DNA of 64,000 nucleotides from an uncultured Eubacteriales bacterium (lineage in GTDB: Bacteria; Bacillota; Clostridia; Oscillospirales; Oscillospiraceae), in contig CATXTO010000003.1 of the NCBI GenBank assembly GCA_958402445.1, forward strand, positions 92,115 through 156,114, written 5' to 3'. The position numbers and the translations under genes were made by a program. Positions 16,695 to 25,602 of this stretch are shown piece after piece; within the stretch, counting starts at the first letter, position 1; every line of letters starts with the position of its first letter. The notes beneath the pieces were generated by a model. The model was not told the DNA's origin, did not search any database, and saw only the letters and a program-made list of their open reading frames with translations.

Positions 16695-17636
16695 TCATTG
16701 GCCCTGGGGACTGCGCTGCGGCGTGGTAGGAGACTGGCCCATGGAGGCCTCCTCCTGCAGCACCGCGTTGTAGGCCGCGGCGTAGGTTACGCTGACGTTG
16801 TTCTTCTTCCATAGATAGAGGCCGAGGATACAGCCGGCATACAGCAGATACAACAGAATAGACAACAGGGAAGAAGAGATAGGAAGCCGGTACCCTGCCT
16901 TTTCCAAGAGAATATCGCCATAGGGAATGCTGTTGATCAGGAAGAGGGGAATAAAATACCACAAAAAGCTTGCGTCCAGCCGGAGAAACTGCAGCTTTCG
17001 ACCTCGCATCATTTGCGATGCCCCCCAGAGAATCCGACTGGCCGGCGTATGAGGATAATCCAGGATCACATAATAGAGCAGGCGATACCGATAAAACAGG
17101 TACACCATGGCTGCGCCTGCGCATATGAACCCCGCAATCACCATGGAAAGCTGCTGTGCGGTTGGAGTGGTACCGGTAAGAGCCAACCCGCTGCCGAACA
17201 GGGAGACCAGGAGGGAGGCCAGCAGGAAGGAAAGATAGGACAGCGCCAATGCCTGCAGCAGCAGCAAAAGGCCGCAGGTCACAAATTTTTTCCAGTTTCG
17301 AAAGCCCTCCAACAAAATCTGGTAACGGGCCGGCTTTCGGCGAGAAAGCTGCATGGCGCCAGCCGTGTATCCAGCATCCCATAGGGGGATCAAGAGCGTA
17401 AAGGCCAGGCTCAGGCTGTACTGCAACGCTGTGAGAGTGGACCGGGAGCTCAGGCTGGACAGAGTCGTCATCCCGTTAACCTGATGTGTAAGAAGCAAGT
17501 TGAGAAAATTGACAAGCAGAGCCGCGGCGACGGCGATGGCGCTGTGCAACAGGACGAGCCTGCGGGGGGAGAAGTCCGCCTGCTGCAACGCTTCGGATGC
17601 GGACTGCTTCAGGGCGCGGATGTCCCATTTTTCCAT
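16695..17636 (-). CDS. DUF975 family integral membrane protein
   Basis: A 313-residue protein with about six hydrophobic segments (near 27-50, 72-95, 118-150, 165-185, 230-250, 262-285). The family mark is the segment RILWGASQMMRGRKLQFLRLD, followed by a helix starting FLWYFIP. DUF975 proteins are common in Clostridia and of unknown function. The Gln/Pro-rich C-terminal tail is cytosolic or disordered. A GGAGGCGC ribosome-binding site lies before the ATG. It is divergent from the XRE regulator gene downstream on the map. Confidence 0.85.
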   Translation of the reverse strand: MEKWDIRALKQSASEALQQADFSPRRLVLLHSAIAVAAALLVNFLNLLLTHQVNGMTTLSSLSSRSTLTALQYSLSLAFTLLIPLWDAGYTAGAMQLSRRKPARYQILLEGFRNWKKFVTCGLLLLLQALALSYLSFLLASLLVSLFGSGLALTGTTPTAQQLSMVIAGFICAGAAMVYLFYRYRLLYYVILDYPHTPASRILWGASQMMRGRKLQFLRLDASFLWYFIPLFLINSIPYGDILLEKAGYRLPISSSLLSILLYLLYAGCILGLYLWKKNNVSVTYAAAYNAVLQEEASMGQSPTTPQRSPQGQ

Positions 17637-17828
17637 TCCAAGCGCCTCCTTTGTTTTTTAATTTTGGGTCCGGCCGACCGGTTGCCGCAGCTGGCGGGCG
17701 GGTTTAGCGCGAACACTATTATAGTACGAGAAAATCGGAGAAATAGCAAATCTTTTTTTGGGAGCTCTGGCGCAAGAGAGGAAAATCCGCTATAATGAGG
17801 GAAATTGATTGGACCGGGAGGGCACCCC

Positions 17829-18668
17829 ATGTCTCTTGGCGATAAACTGAAGCAGGCCCGGGAAGCGGCCGGGCTATCCCAAAAACAGCTTTGCGGCGAT
17901 CAAATTACGCGGAACATGCTTTCACAGCTTGAGCATGGGACGGCAAATCCCTCCATGGAGACCCTGACATACTTGGCAGCGCGGCTGAACCGCCCGGTAA
18001 GCTATTTCTTAGAGGAGGCCGCAATCAGCTCTCCTAATCTCACGATTTTGGCCCGGGCGAAGGCGCAATTTGCGGCAGGGCACTGGGAGGAGGCTAGGCA
18101 GAGCCTGGAGGATTACGCGGCCGGCGACCCGATTTTTGATGACGAATACTATTTGCTGGCCGCCAGGCTCTGCCTGCTGACGGCGGAGCGCGCCGCGTCA
18201 CAGGGGCGCGGGCCCTACGCCAAAACGCTGGCGGAGCGGGCGCTTGCCTGGGATGCCAAGAGCTGCTATACCAGCCAGGCGCTTCGCAGCCGGGGGCTGC
18301 GCCTGCTGGCGGAACTGGCGCAAACGCCGGAGCAGTTCCTCCAAACCGCCCAGGCTTGGGAAGAGACGCTGTCCTGGGAACGGGACCGGCTTTTATTATC
18401 CCGCCTGGCTCTGGCCAGGGGGCAGACGGAAGCGGCGCTGCGGCTGCTGCAGGAGCTGCCAGATGCGGAGCTGCTGCGGGGAGAGATCCTGCTTGCCGCG
18501 GGCTCCTATGAACAGGCGGCCGAGCAGCTTCGGCTGGCGGAGACGGCTGCGGAGCGGGCCGGCGATCAAAAGATTTTGCAGTCGCTTTGGCCGAAGCTGG
18601 AGATCTGTTATCGGGAGCTGGGCAACTTTGAGCTGGCCTACGCGTATGCCGTTCGAACCCGAAAATAA
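17829..18668 (+). CDS. XRE-family transcriptional regulator with TPR-like domain
   Basis: A 279-residue protein. Residues 1-62 form an XRE helix-turn-helix (LGDKLKQAREAAGLSQKQLCG with the recognition helix ITRNMLSQLEHGTANPS). The rest is Ala/Leu-rich helical hairpins in TPR style (ARAKAQFAAGHWEEARQSLEDY, ILLAAGSYEQAAEQLRLAE). This architecture is common for regulators whose TPR part senses a peptide or partner protein. I choose the ATG at 17829 with GGGAGG upstream; a TTG eight codons earlier is less likely. TATAAT at 17791-17796 is a good -10 box, though the -35 is poor. Confidence 0.88.
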   Translation: MSLGDKLKQAREAAGLSQKQLCGDQITRNMLSQLEHGTANPSMETLTYLAARLNRPVSYFLEEAAISSPNLTILARAKAQFAAGHWEEARQSLEDYAAGDPIFDDEYYLLAARLCLLTAERAASQGRGPYAKTLAERALAWDAKSCYTSQALRSRGLRLLAELAQTPEQFLQTAQAWEETLSWERDRLLLSRLALARGQTEAALRLLQELPDAELLRGEILLAAGSYEQAAEQLRLAETAAERAGDQKILQSLWPKLEICYRELGNFELAYAYAVRTRK

Positions 18669-18719
18669 AAGGCTTTCCGCACCCCAAGCAGATGCTGTAG
18701 GGTGCGGGAAGCCTTTTAT
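18665..18719. terminator. Bidirectional terminator
   Basis: ATAAAAGGCTTTCCGCACCC pairs, with one mismatch, with GGGTGCGGGAAGCCTTTTAT. It overlaps the stop codons of the convergent XRE and HD genes and has U-tracts in both directions. Confidence 0.85.
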
Positions 18720-19243
18720 TTCCGCGCCGGTGTGGGGGAACACGAGGAAATGAGAGCCATTGCCGTTTGAATTTGACGGTTTGGATAGGTACGGCGTCCA
18801 AATATTTCATAGAGAGAGCAGGCCTTGTCCACCAGACACACGAGGATGCTCTCTTTGTACCGGGGCGGGATGGGAGTCAAGGGGAACATGTGCCGCAAAA
18901 TGATGTTTCGCTCGACTGCGGTCAACGGAATATCCCGCTCCGCGTTGGCCAGAGCCCGCGCCGCATGGTGGAACCCGTGGAGGCGGTGGCTGGGGTCGGG
19001 GTCGTGCCAGTCATACAAAAAATAATCATGGAGCAGTGCCCCGCGGATCAATTCCGCTCGGCGGAACCCCAGGGCAGAGAGCGCCCGGGCGATTCGGCTG
19101 CAATAGTAGGCCACGGCCACGCTGTGCAGAAGGCAGACGGTGGTGCCATGCTGCGGAAAGGCCTGCTCGGCGCGCAGCTGGGATTGCAGCGAAGTCTGGC
19201 GGACAAGGAAAAAGAATTCTGAAAGATCTGAATGGGAAACCAT
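18716..19243 (-). CDS. HD-domain phosphohydrolase
   Basis: A 175-residue metal-dependent hydrolase of the HD superfamily. The metal ligands are visible as His in CLLHSVAVAYY (about residue 40), the HD pair in RGALLHDYFLYDWH (about 72-73), His residues in RLHGFHHAARAL (about 87-93) and a later Asp in LVCLVDKACSLYE. Small HD proteins like this one act on nucleotides or other phosphate esters; the substrate is unknown. AAGGGAGG lies upstream of the ATG. The gene is alone. Confidence 0.88.
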   Translation of the reverse strand: MVSHSDLSEFFFLVRQTSLQSQLRAEQAFPQHGTTVCLLHSVAVAYYCSRIARALSALGFRRAELIRGALLHDYFLYDWHDPDPSHRLHGFHHAARALANAERDIPLTAVERNIILRHMFPLTPIPPRYKESILVCLVDKACSLYEIFGRRTYPNRQIQTAMALISSCSPTPARK

Positions 19244-19294
19244 ACTAACCTCCCTTGAAACTGTGGCTAAATCGCCTGCCGCGAAGTCCCGGAC

Positions 19295-20026
19295 TTAGCC
19301 ATTTTGCTGCTGCTTGGGCTGGGGCTTGACGGCGGGATGCGCGGTCTGGTGGCGTTTGGTGTAACGATTGTACAAGAACCAACCGCCCAGGCTAATCAGC
19401 AGGGTTCCCGCAAAGACGAAGACGGCAAATTTATAATTTTGAACGCCCAGGGCGCTGCCGCCCACGGTGGAGGTCACAATGGAGGGAATACGGGCAATGG
19501 TGCTAATCAGCGCCCATTCGGAAAACTTCAGCTTGGTCAGCCCCATGAAATAGCTGATCAGGTCCTTTGGAGTACCAGGCAGAAACATGAGGAAAAAGGC
19601 GATGGGCTTGAGTTTTTTGCTGTCCTGCATGAACCGCAGAGACTCAATTTTTTCCCGGGAGAAGAAAAGCTCCACCACCTTCATACCCCATTTGCGTACC
19701 AGGAGGAAAACCAGGAGTCCGCCTATGGTAGAGCCCGCCAGGCACAAAAGGGTTCCTTCCCAGGCGCCGAAGGCGTAGCCTGCGCCGATTTCCAGCGGCT
19801 CGCCGGGGATCAGGGCAATGATCACCTGCAGAATCACCATTCCCACAAATAGGAGCTGCCCCCAGGCACCCTTCCCATCCACCCAGGCCCGGAACGCCTC
19901 CGGATTGGAGGCGAGCTGGACCATGGGTCGCCCCACAAAATAGCCCACGGCGCCGGTGAGGGCCAAAACAAAAATCAGAATACCCGCTAAAATCCATTTC
20001 TTTTTCCGTTTTGTCATATGCACCAC
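19295..20026 (-). CDS. TVP38/TMEM64 (VTT/DedA-like) membrane protein
   Basis: A 243-residue protein with a VTT (SNARE-associated) domain. Recognisable parts are LQVIIALIPGEPLEIGAGYAFG, GSTIGGLLVFLLVRKWG and FLPGTPKDLISYFMG, the last being the conserved F-x-P-G-x-P helix-loop. Family members are thought to move or scramble lipids, or keep membrane potential; this is known of relatives, not shown here. The start is uncertain by three codons (GTG-GTG-CAT-ATG). It lies 29 bases after the histidine-kinase gene and is probably its co-transcribed partner. Confidence 0.9.
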   Translation of the reverse strand: MVHMTKRKKKWILAGILIFVLALTGAVGYFVGRPMVQLASNPEAFRAWVDGKGAWGQLLFVGMVILQVIIALIPGEPLEIGAGYAFGAWEGTLLCLAGSTIGGLLVFLLVRKWGMKVVELFFSREKIESLRFMQDSKKLKPIAFFLMFLPGTPKDLISYFMGLTKLKFSEWALISTIARIPSIVTSTVGGSALGVQNYKFAVFVFAGTLLISLGGWFLYNRYTKRHQTAHPAVKPQPKQQQNG

Positions 20027-20055
20027 AATTCCTTTTTAGGCGGTTTGTACCCGCC

Positions 20056-22029
20056 TTATGCCGTGGGCTGCTGCGCATCCTTGGACGGAGGCAGGACATC
20101 GAACAGCAACACCGCTTTGAACAGATCCCCATCAATGACCAGATTCAGGCGGCCCTTTTGCAGCTCCGTCAGCGTCTTGGCAATGTTGAGCCCCAGGCCG
20201 CTGCCCTCGGTGTTCCGGGCCTTATCCCCCCGGACAAAGCGCTCCATCAGCTCCTCCGGAGGCAGATTCAAGCGTTCACGGGAGACGTTCTTCAGGGAAA
20301 TCATAACCTTTTTCTCGTATTTTACTACATCAATGTAGACTCGGGTGTCGGGCTGGGCGTATTTAATGATGTTGCCCAAAAGATTGTCCATGACCCGCCA
20401 GAAGAGCCTTCCGTCGGAGAGCACGGGAATTTCCTCAGCGCCCACGGTGCAAACGGCGGTGAGACGGGCCTTATTCAGCTTGGTTTCGTACTCCGCCAGC
20501 GCCTGATTGACCAGCTCGACCACATTGGTGGGGACCAGATCCACAGGAATGTTGCCTGTGGTGGCCTTGGACATCTCCACCAGGTCTTCAATAAGCTTTT
20601 TCAACCGCTGGGATTGCCGGGCTAGCACCTCCAGATAGACCTCGCTCTGCTCCGGTGTGTGAGGCTTTTGCAGCAGGTCTACGTAGTTGATGATGGAGGT
20701 CAAGGGCGTTTTAATATCATGGGAGACGTTGGTGATCAGCTCCGTCTTCATGCGCTCGGATTTTAGTTGCTGGTCCACCGCCAAATTCACCCCCTGTCCC
20801 AGGGCGCTGAGGTTTTCCCCCATTTCCCGGTAGGCCCCGTGAAGCCGGCTGATGTCCAGCTTCTCCTGCAGTTTTCCCGACGCCATCCGGGAGGCGGCAG
20901 TACGCAGCTTCCCGAAGGACCAGGCGGAATAGCAAATCAGGGCGGCGCCGATGAGACTCACCAGAAGAAAGGGCGTGGAATTGCCGTAGGGGTTCCGGGT
21001 AAACAGCACCAAAAGCCACAGAACCAAACCGATGACCAACCACCGCCAGATGATGGGCAGCATCCGGTACAAAGAGCGGATCCCCCGGCCCAGCCATTTT
21101 AGGGCCCGCAGGAGCAGCAGAGCCGCTCCGCCCAGAATTGAATGGCGCCACCAGTAGCCATGGCCGTATTTGCAGCGGGTGGCCAGGCTCATCAGAAAGC
21201 CCGTGATCAGCATGCCGGCCAAGGCCAGGCAGCAGGGAGCCAAAACCACGCTGACCCAGGTGTCGGACCAGTAGGTGGAGTCGTAGAAGAGCTGCCAGAG
21301 CCCGCCTATACCAAGGACCGCGGCAGTGAGGTACAGGTCGGTGGGAATGCGGTCCAGAAGGTTCAATACGATCTCGTCCCGCCCGGGACGGTGCCCGGCG
21401 GCGCTGAGGAGATAGACCAGCAGGCAGATGAGGGCCACCAGGCAGACCACGGCCAGAACGATAGCGGTATATCGGTAGGAATAAAGGTCTCGTACCAGCT
21501 TGACCTGCCAGAAAAATTCGTCCTCGTATTCCAGGTTTTGCAGCACATAGCCCGTTACGCGATAGGTTCCGCCGGATCTCCACACCAGGTCTCCCCGGAC
21601 CAGCTCCATATACTCGCTGGCCTCCTCGCTGACGGAAGTGGCCAAAACCGGCTCCTGGTTGTAGTTGCCCTTTAACAGATTTCCGGCTTCATCCCGGATT
21701 TCATAGCGGTAATTACTTTGCCCGGTATAGGCCTGGGGATACAGATGATTGGCACCATCATAGTTGTAAAAGCCCCAGCCGCGCTCCAGCAACTCCTGGG
21801 ACGTGCTGGCCAGGGTCTCCTGTGCATAGGCGTTTGCAATATCGTCACCAAGGGACACAACCCGGCTGTACAGTTCCTCGTCCAGAATGGCGTCGGCGCT
21901 TTGGGTGTAGAAGCCCTGGCTGGCCATATAGCAGACGCCGACGACATTGGCCACAGTGCCGACGAGCGTGAAGAGCAGCAGCAGAAAGCAAACTGTCTTT
22001 ACCGCGAGATTGTAGGATTTTCGGTTCAA
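20056..22029 (-). CDS. Sensor histidine kinase with multi-span membrane domain
   Basis: A 657-residue kinase. A first membrane helix (about 10-33) and an extracellular domain (to about 185) are followed by a helix at about 190-212 and a block of four or five more helices to about 365. The dimerisation/phosphoacceptor site is ITNVSHDIKTPLTSIINYVDLL (His near 431). The ATP-binding part has LFWRVMDNLLGNIIKYAQ (N box) and GSGLGLNIAKTL (G2 box). It would phosphorylate the response regulator encoded just upstream, with which it overlaps by four bases. The stimulus is not evident; the large membrane block resembles kinases that sense cell-wall or antibiotic stress. Confidence 0.92.
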   Translation of the reverse strand: MNRKSYNLAVKTVCFLLLLFTLVGTVANVVGVCYMASQGFYTQSADAILDEELYSRVVSLGDDIANAYAQETLASTSQELLERGWGFYNYDGANHLYPQAYTGQSNYRYEIRDEAGNLLKGNYNQEPVLATSVSEEASEYMELVRGDLVWRSGGTYRVTGYVLQNLEYEDEFFWQVKLVRDLYSYRYTAIVLAVVCLVALICLLVYLLSAAGHRPGRDEIVLNLLDRIPTDLYLTAAVLGIGGLWQLFYDSTYWSDTWVSVVLAPCCLALAGMLITGFLMSLATRCKYGHGYWWRHSILGGAALLLLRALKWLGRGIRSLYRMLPIIWRWLVIGLVLWLLVLFTRNPYGNSTPFLLVSLIGAALICYSAWSFGKLRTAASRMASGKLQEKLDISRLHGAYREMGENLSALGQGVNLAVDQQLKSERMKTELITNVSHDIKTPLTSIINYVDLLQKPHTPEQSEVYLEVLARQSQRLKKLIEDLVEMSKATTGNIPVDLVPTNVVELVNQALAEYETKLNKARLTAVCTVGAEEIPVLSDGRLFWRVMDNLLGNIIKYAQPDTRVYIDVVKYEKKVMISLKNVSRERLNLPPEELMERFVRGDKARNTEGSGLGLNIAKTLTELQKGRLNLVIDGDLFKAVLLFDVLPPSKDAQQPTA

Positions 22030-22727
22030 CGCGCCTTCTCCCCTTCCATTTTATAGCCCTGGCCCCAAACAACCTTTAGGTATCTGGGGTCGGAGGGATT
22101 GATCTCAATTTTTTCCCGGAGATGCCGGATGTGAACGGCCACGGCCCCCTCGCTGCCCAGAGGCGCCTCGTTCCACACCGCTTCGTAGATGGCCCGGGAG
22201 GAGTAGACCCGCCCTGGACTGGACATGAGCAAATGCAGAATGCTAAATTCAATGGGCGTCAGGTTCACAGGCTCCCCGTCCACCATCACGGTCTTCGCAT
22301 CGTTGTCCAGAGAGACGCCGCCGATGACCAGCTGGCTGGGCGCCGCCGGCGCTTTTCCGCCCAGCATGGTATAGCGCCGGAGCTGGGAGCGGACCCGGGC
22401 CAATACCTCCACCGGCACAAAGGGCTTGGTGATATAATCGTCCGCGCCGATGTTCAGCCCTAGGACCTTGTCCTCGTTTTCGCTTTTGGCCGTGAGTAAA
22501 ATAATCGGGGCGTTGGAAAAAGCCCGGATTTTGGCGGTAGCCGTAATACCATCCATTTCCGGCATCATGATGTCCATGAGAATCAGATGCATTTCCTGGG
22601 TGCGGAGCAGGTCGATGGCCTGCTGTCCGGTGTATGCCTCAAATAAGCGGTAGCCTTCCGCAGACAGATAAATTTTCAGGGCGTTGACAATGTCCTTTTG
22701 ATCGTCGCAGATCAGGATGTTATACAT
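22026..22727 (-). CDS. OmpR/PhoB-family response regulator
   Basis: A 233-residue two-domain regulator. The receiver domain (1-120) has the acidic pair in ILICDDQKDIV, the phosphorylation site Asp in LILMDIMMPEMDG and the Lys in ADDYITKPF. The C-terminal winged helix (about 135-228) ends with AVHIRHLREKIEINPSDPRYL and VVWGQGYKM, typical of the OmpR type and close to VanR-like regulators. It is the first gene of a set with the histidine kinase (four-base overlap) and the VTT protein, which suggests an envelope-linked response. AGAGGTGA lies before the ATG. Confidence 0.95.
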   Translation of the reverse strand: MYNILICDDQKDIVNALKIYLSAEGYRLFEAYTGQQAIDLLRTQEMHLILMDIMMPEMDGITATAKIRAFSNAPIILLTAKSENEDKVLGLNIGADDYITKPFVPVEVLARVRSQLRRYTMLGGKAPAAPSQLVIGGVSLDNDAKTVMVDGEPVNLTPIEFSILHLLMSSPGRVYSSRAIYEAVWNEAPLGSEGAVAVHIRHLREKIEINPSDPRYLKVVWGQGYKMEGEKAR

Positions 22728-22862
22728 ACGCTCACCTCTCGTATTTCATTATAACGGGGGAAGATTTAAGAATAAAGGGGACGATTCTTTAAGGATTGTT
22801 TAATTTAAGCCTGTGCGGAACGCCCCAAAACAGTATGGATGCGCATTTTATGGAAAGAGAAT

Positions 22863-22898
22863 AAAATCGGCGTGTTTTGCAATCCGCAAAACACGCCG
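22863..22898 (-). terminator. Intrinsic terminator of the J-domain operon
   Basis: CGGCGTGTTTTGC pairs with GCAAAACACGCCG; read on the minus strand it is followed by ATTTTAT, ten bases after the stop codon of the J-domain gene. Confidence 0.8.
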
Positions 22899-22908
22899 CT
22901 GGAACTGA

Positions 22909-23571
22909 TCAGTTTGTCCGGAGCGGACAGCAGCACCACTGGGCGCTCCAGCAAAAGCAAAGGGGCAGGCAAAAATTGGACAGGTTCCCACGGTAGCCCC
23001 GAAAATTCCCGGCCTGCTGCTGGTAGACGGTGCCGCCGCTTTCCAAGGCGGACAAGACCTGCTGGTATTCCAGATTATCCGGTTCCATAGACACGGCCCG
23101 CCGGATATGCTCCAAAGCCGTGACTTGGTTGCCCAGGCCGTCGTTGGCCAGGGCGCTGAGATAATACCAGCTTGCAGTTCGCTGCCCGGCGCTCACTCCG
23201 GACAGAGCGTTCAGTGCCTCCTGAAACCGCCCGTATTGGATGTAGCGGTAAGCGGCCGTCTCTTCCGGGGACCGGAATCTGGCGTTCTCCTGGGCTTGCC
23301 GCCGCCACTGGCCGAATATGTCCCCAAATGGGTCGCCGGTATTTGGACCGCCCCCATACGAGCCGCCCTGATAAGGGTTCTCGGTTTGCTTGGACGGGTC
23401 CTTGATTTGCTCGTAGGCCGCGTTGATTTCCTGCATTTTCCGGGCGGCCTCAGCGTTGCCGGGGTTGGCGTCCGGGTGATATTTCTTGGCAAGCTTCCGG
23501 TAGGCCCGTTTGACCTCCTCGTCGGAGGCGCCGCGTTCCAGTCCCAGGACCTTGTAGGGGTCTTCCATCAT
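22909..23571 (-). CDS. J-domain (DnaJ-like) protein with Cys-rich tail
   Basis: A 220-residue protein. Residues 1-65 are a J-domain: DPYKVLGLERGASDEEVKRA, then KLAKKYHPDANPGN with the HPD motif that stimulates Hsp70 ATPase. A Gly/Pro linker (about 75-105) leads to TPR-like helices (AAYRYIQYGRFQEALNALSG, ALANDGLGNQVTALEHIRRA). The last ~20 residues are hydrophobic and Cys-rich (LPLCFCWSAQWCCCPL), possibly a membrane or lipid anchor. The start at 23571 overlaps the stop of the DUF5685 gene (ATGA) with GGAGG upstream, so the two are coupled. It would be a co-chaperone aimed at a special client. Confidence 0.88.
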   Translation of the reverse strand: MMEDPYKVLGLERGASDEEVKRAYRKLAKKYHPDANPGNAEAARKMQEINAAYEQIKDPSKQTENPYQGGSYGGGPNTGDPFGDIFGQWRRQAQENARFRSPEETAAYRYIQYGRFQEALNALSGVSAGQRTASWYYLSALANDGLGNQVTALEHIRRAVSMEPDNLEYQQVLSALESGGTVYQQQAGNFRGYRGNLSNFCLPLCFCWSAQWCCCPLRTN

Positions 23572-24398
23572 GTTGGGTCCTCCTGCGCCTTTTTCTGTTT
23601 CTTTCGGTATGGTATCCAAACGCCACTGTAGAGAATTTTATCCAGCAGCGGCTTGTCCTGCACCAGGGGAAGCATCTCGTAGGCCTGGGTGCACTTGGCC
23701 ATGGCAAGCACCAGGTATTGCTCCCAGCGAGCGGGGTCCGCATGCTCGTCCATAGCCGCCAGGGGATTGTAGGCGCCTTGCCGCAGGTCCTTGGGATAAT
23801 CTACCACGGCGTCCATCAAATAGATAAACCGGCCCAGCGCCATAGCCATCTGGGACAGATATTGGGACCACTGGTCCTGCCGATAGAGGAATAACTGCTG
23901 CATGAGCCTGCCGAAGCAGTTGGCCGGCAGGTCCGGATTGCCGCAGTGAGATTGCTCCAGTAGATTGAGGGCGGCGATTTCGTCGGCAATGGCATTGCAC
24001 TGTCGGGGATAGCGGGCGGACACGGCGGGGCAGTGCCGCCGCAGCAGGGCCCGCTGAGCCAAAGCGTCCAGCCGCTTACTGTCCCGCCAGTGGTCGTCAG
24101 CGTTGTAATAGGCCAGGGCTACGTTCATATCCGCGGCATAGGAAATGAGATCGCTCTGGAGCCAGGACTGCTTCCGCAAGGGATGCAGCGCGCATTTCCT
24201 GGTTTGCAGACGCTCCTCCGGCTCATATAGGGAGGACAGCAGCAGGGCCAGAAAGACCATGTCGTAACTCAGGGCAAGGCGGCAGGCGTTGGAGGCATTT
24301 TTCTGAATGGCGCGGCAGATGCCGCAATAGCACCCGGCGTACCGCGCTCGCTCCGCCTGGGTCAGTTCCTCCGAATCGGCCATGACATATCCAAACAA
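23568..24398 (-). CDS. DUF5685 family protein
   Basis: A 276-residue helical protein. The N-terminus has MFGYVMADSEELT and the Cys pair YAGCYCGICRAI, then RLALSYDMVFLALLL, as I recall for DUF5685. Other conserved features are CALHPLRK and a helix with FIYLMDAVVDYPKDL...YNPL, whose D-x-x-x-D and DYPKD recall prenyltransferase-like helical folds; no activity is proven. The start is TTG with GGGAGG upstream. It is coupled by overlap to the J-domain gene, a pairing that points to a shared process, perhaps assembly of a metal- or lipid-linked complex (inference). Confidence 0.85.
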   Translation of the reverse strand: MFGYVMADSEELTQAERARYAGCYCGICRAIQKNASNACRLALSYDMVFLALLLSSLYEPEERLQTRKCALHPLRKQSWLQSDLISYAADMNVALAYYNADDHWRDSKRLDALAQRALLRRHCPAVSARYPRQCNAIADEIAALNLLEQSHCGNPDLPANCFGRLMQQLFLYRQDQWSQYLSQMAMALGRFIYLMDAVVDYPKDLRQGAYNPLAAMDEHADPARWEQYLVLAMAKCTQAYEMLPLVQDKPLLDKILYSGVWIPYRKKQKKAQEDPT

Positions 24399-24517
24399 TA
24401 GGCCCAGCCTCCCACCAAGTTTTTCTTATTCTACCATGCATTCGCCCGTTTGTGAACATCGTTTCAAGGAATTTTTCAAAATATGAGGATTTATCCTGAC
24501 TTCATCAATGTCGTAGC

Positions 24518-25411
24518 CTACCCTCTAGAGCCGGGCGTTCGGCTGTCTTTGGCCGGGAGCTTTTTTTCCCGGCGCAGCTGATAACCCACGTCGGTCAGGT
24601 ATTTGTTGAGCGCGCCGCCGTAAAAGACAATGGACATACAGGTGTAAAGCCAAAGCATGCTGATGGCGATTGCGGACAGACTGCCGTAGACTGTGGAGTA
24701 GTTGCCAAAGTGTTCCACATAAATGGAAAACAGATCGGAGAAAATCAGCCAACCCAGGGATGCCAGCAGCGCGCCGGGTACGGAGGCCCAGAACGAATTC
24801 CTGCGGTTGGGCAGAAACATAAACATGGCGGTAAACAGGGCGGTCTGGGCGAGCAGTAAAATCAAGAATCGAATGGGGAGGATATCGGTCAAAAATACAA
24901 TCAGCGGGTTGTCGCTCTGGGGGAGCCGGGCCCAGAGCGTCTGGCCGAATACGTGCAAGGACAAAGTCAGAAGCAGCACCAGCAAAAACAGAAAGGTATA
25001 GACCAAGCTCAGCAGCCGGGTGAAGACATAGCCCCGGTCCTCCTTGACCCCATAGACCCGGTTGAGTCCTGTGAGCATACCATGGATGCCGCGGGAAGCG
25101 GACCAGAGGGCGGCCAGGGCGGAGACGGATACCAGAGTTTTGGAGCTACTGGCAAACATATTGTTGATCAGGCGGGTCAGGGAGGGCATGAGTGCCGATG
25201 GAATCACGTTTTCCAGTATTTCCAGCAAGTCGCCGCTGCCCAGAGAGGTATAGCTCAGCAGGTTTAGAAGCAGCATAGCGGTAGGAAATGCGGATAGAAC
25301 CATAAAGTAAGAGGCGTTTGCCGCGAAGATCGGCACATCCAGGCTGGTGAGGCTGTGAATCATATCGAGAAGTCTGGAGAGCCTGCGGCCAAAGGTTTTC
25401 TGGTGCTTCAT
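24518..25411 (-). CDS. YihY/BrkB family membrane protein
   Basis: A 297-residue protein with about six membrane helices. The conserved parts are IFAANASYFMVLSAFPTAMLLLNLL near the N-terminus, ALWSASRGIHGMLTGLNRVYG in the middle and YGSLSAIAISMLWLYTCMSIVFYGGALNKYL towards the end. This is the YihY/BrkB family, once named RNase BN by mistake; the true function is unsettled. I start it at the ATG at 25411, preceded by GGGGGAAG, rather than 16 codons earlier. It is alone on its transcript. Confidence 0.93.
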   Translation of the reverse strand: MKHQKTFGRRLSRLLDMIHSLTSLDVPIFAANASYFMVLSAFPTAMLLLNLLSYTSLGSGDLLEILENVIPSALMPSLTRLINNMFASSSKTLVSVSALAALWSASRGIHGMLTGLNRVYGVKEDRGYVFTRLLSLVYTFLFLLVLLLTLSLHVFGQTLWARLPQSDNPLIVFLTDILPIRFLILLLAQTALFTAMFMFLPNRRNSFWASVPGALLASLGWLIFSDLFSIYVEHFGNYSTVYGSLSAIAISMLWLYTCMSIVFYGGALNKYLTDVGYQLRREKKLPAKDSRTPGSRG

Positions 25412-25602
25412 GTACTTCCCCCTATCTGCCGGCCCCATCCGGCCTGCCGGTGCTTGCATTTTTCTGACAAATCCGATATACTGAAAAGGCAGAAAGCCGC
25501 CCCCTTTGTCGAAACGAGGCCGGGGGCAGGTGGCATTTCTTTTTCATTTGTGTAATAGTAGCATTATTATACTGAGAATATTGGAAAAATGGAAGTGTTT
25601 TT

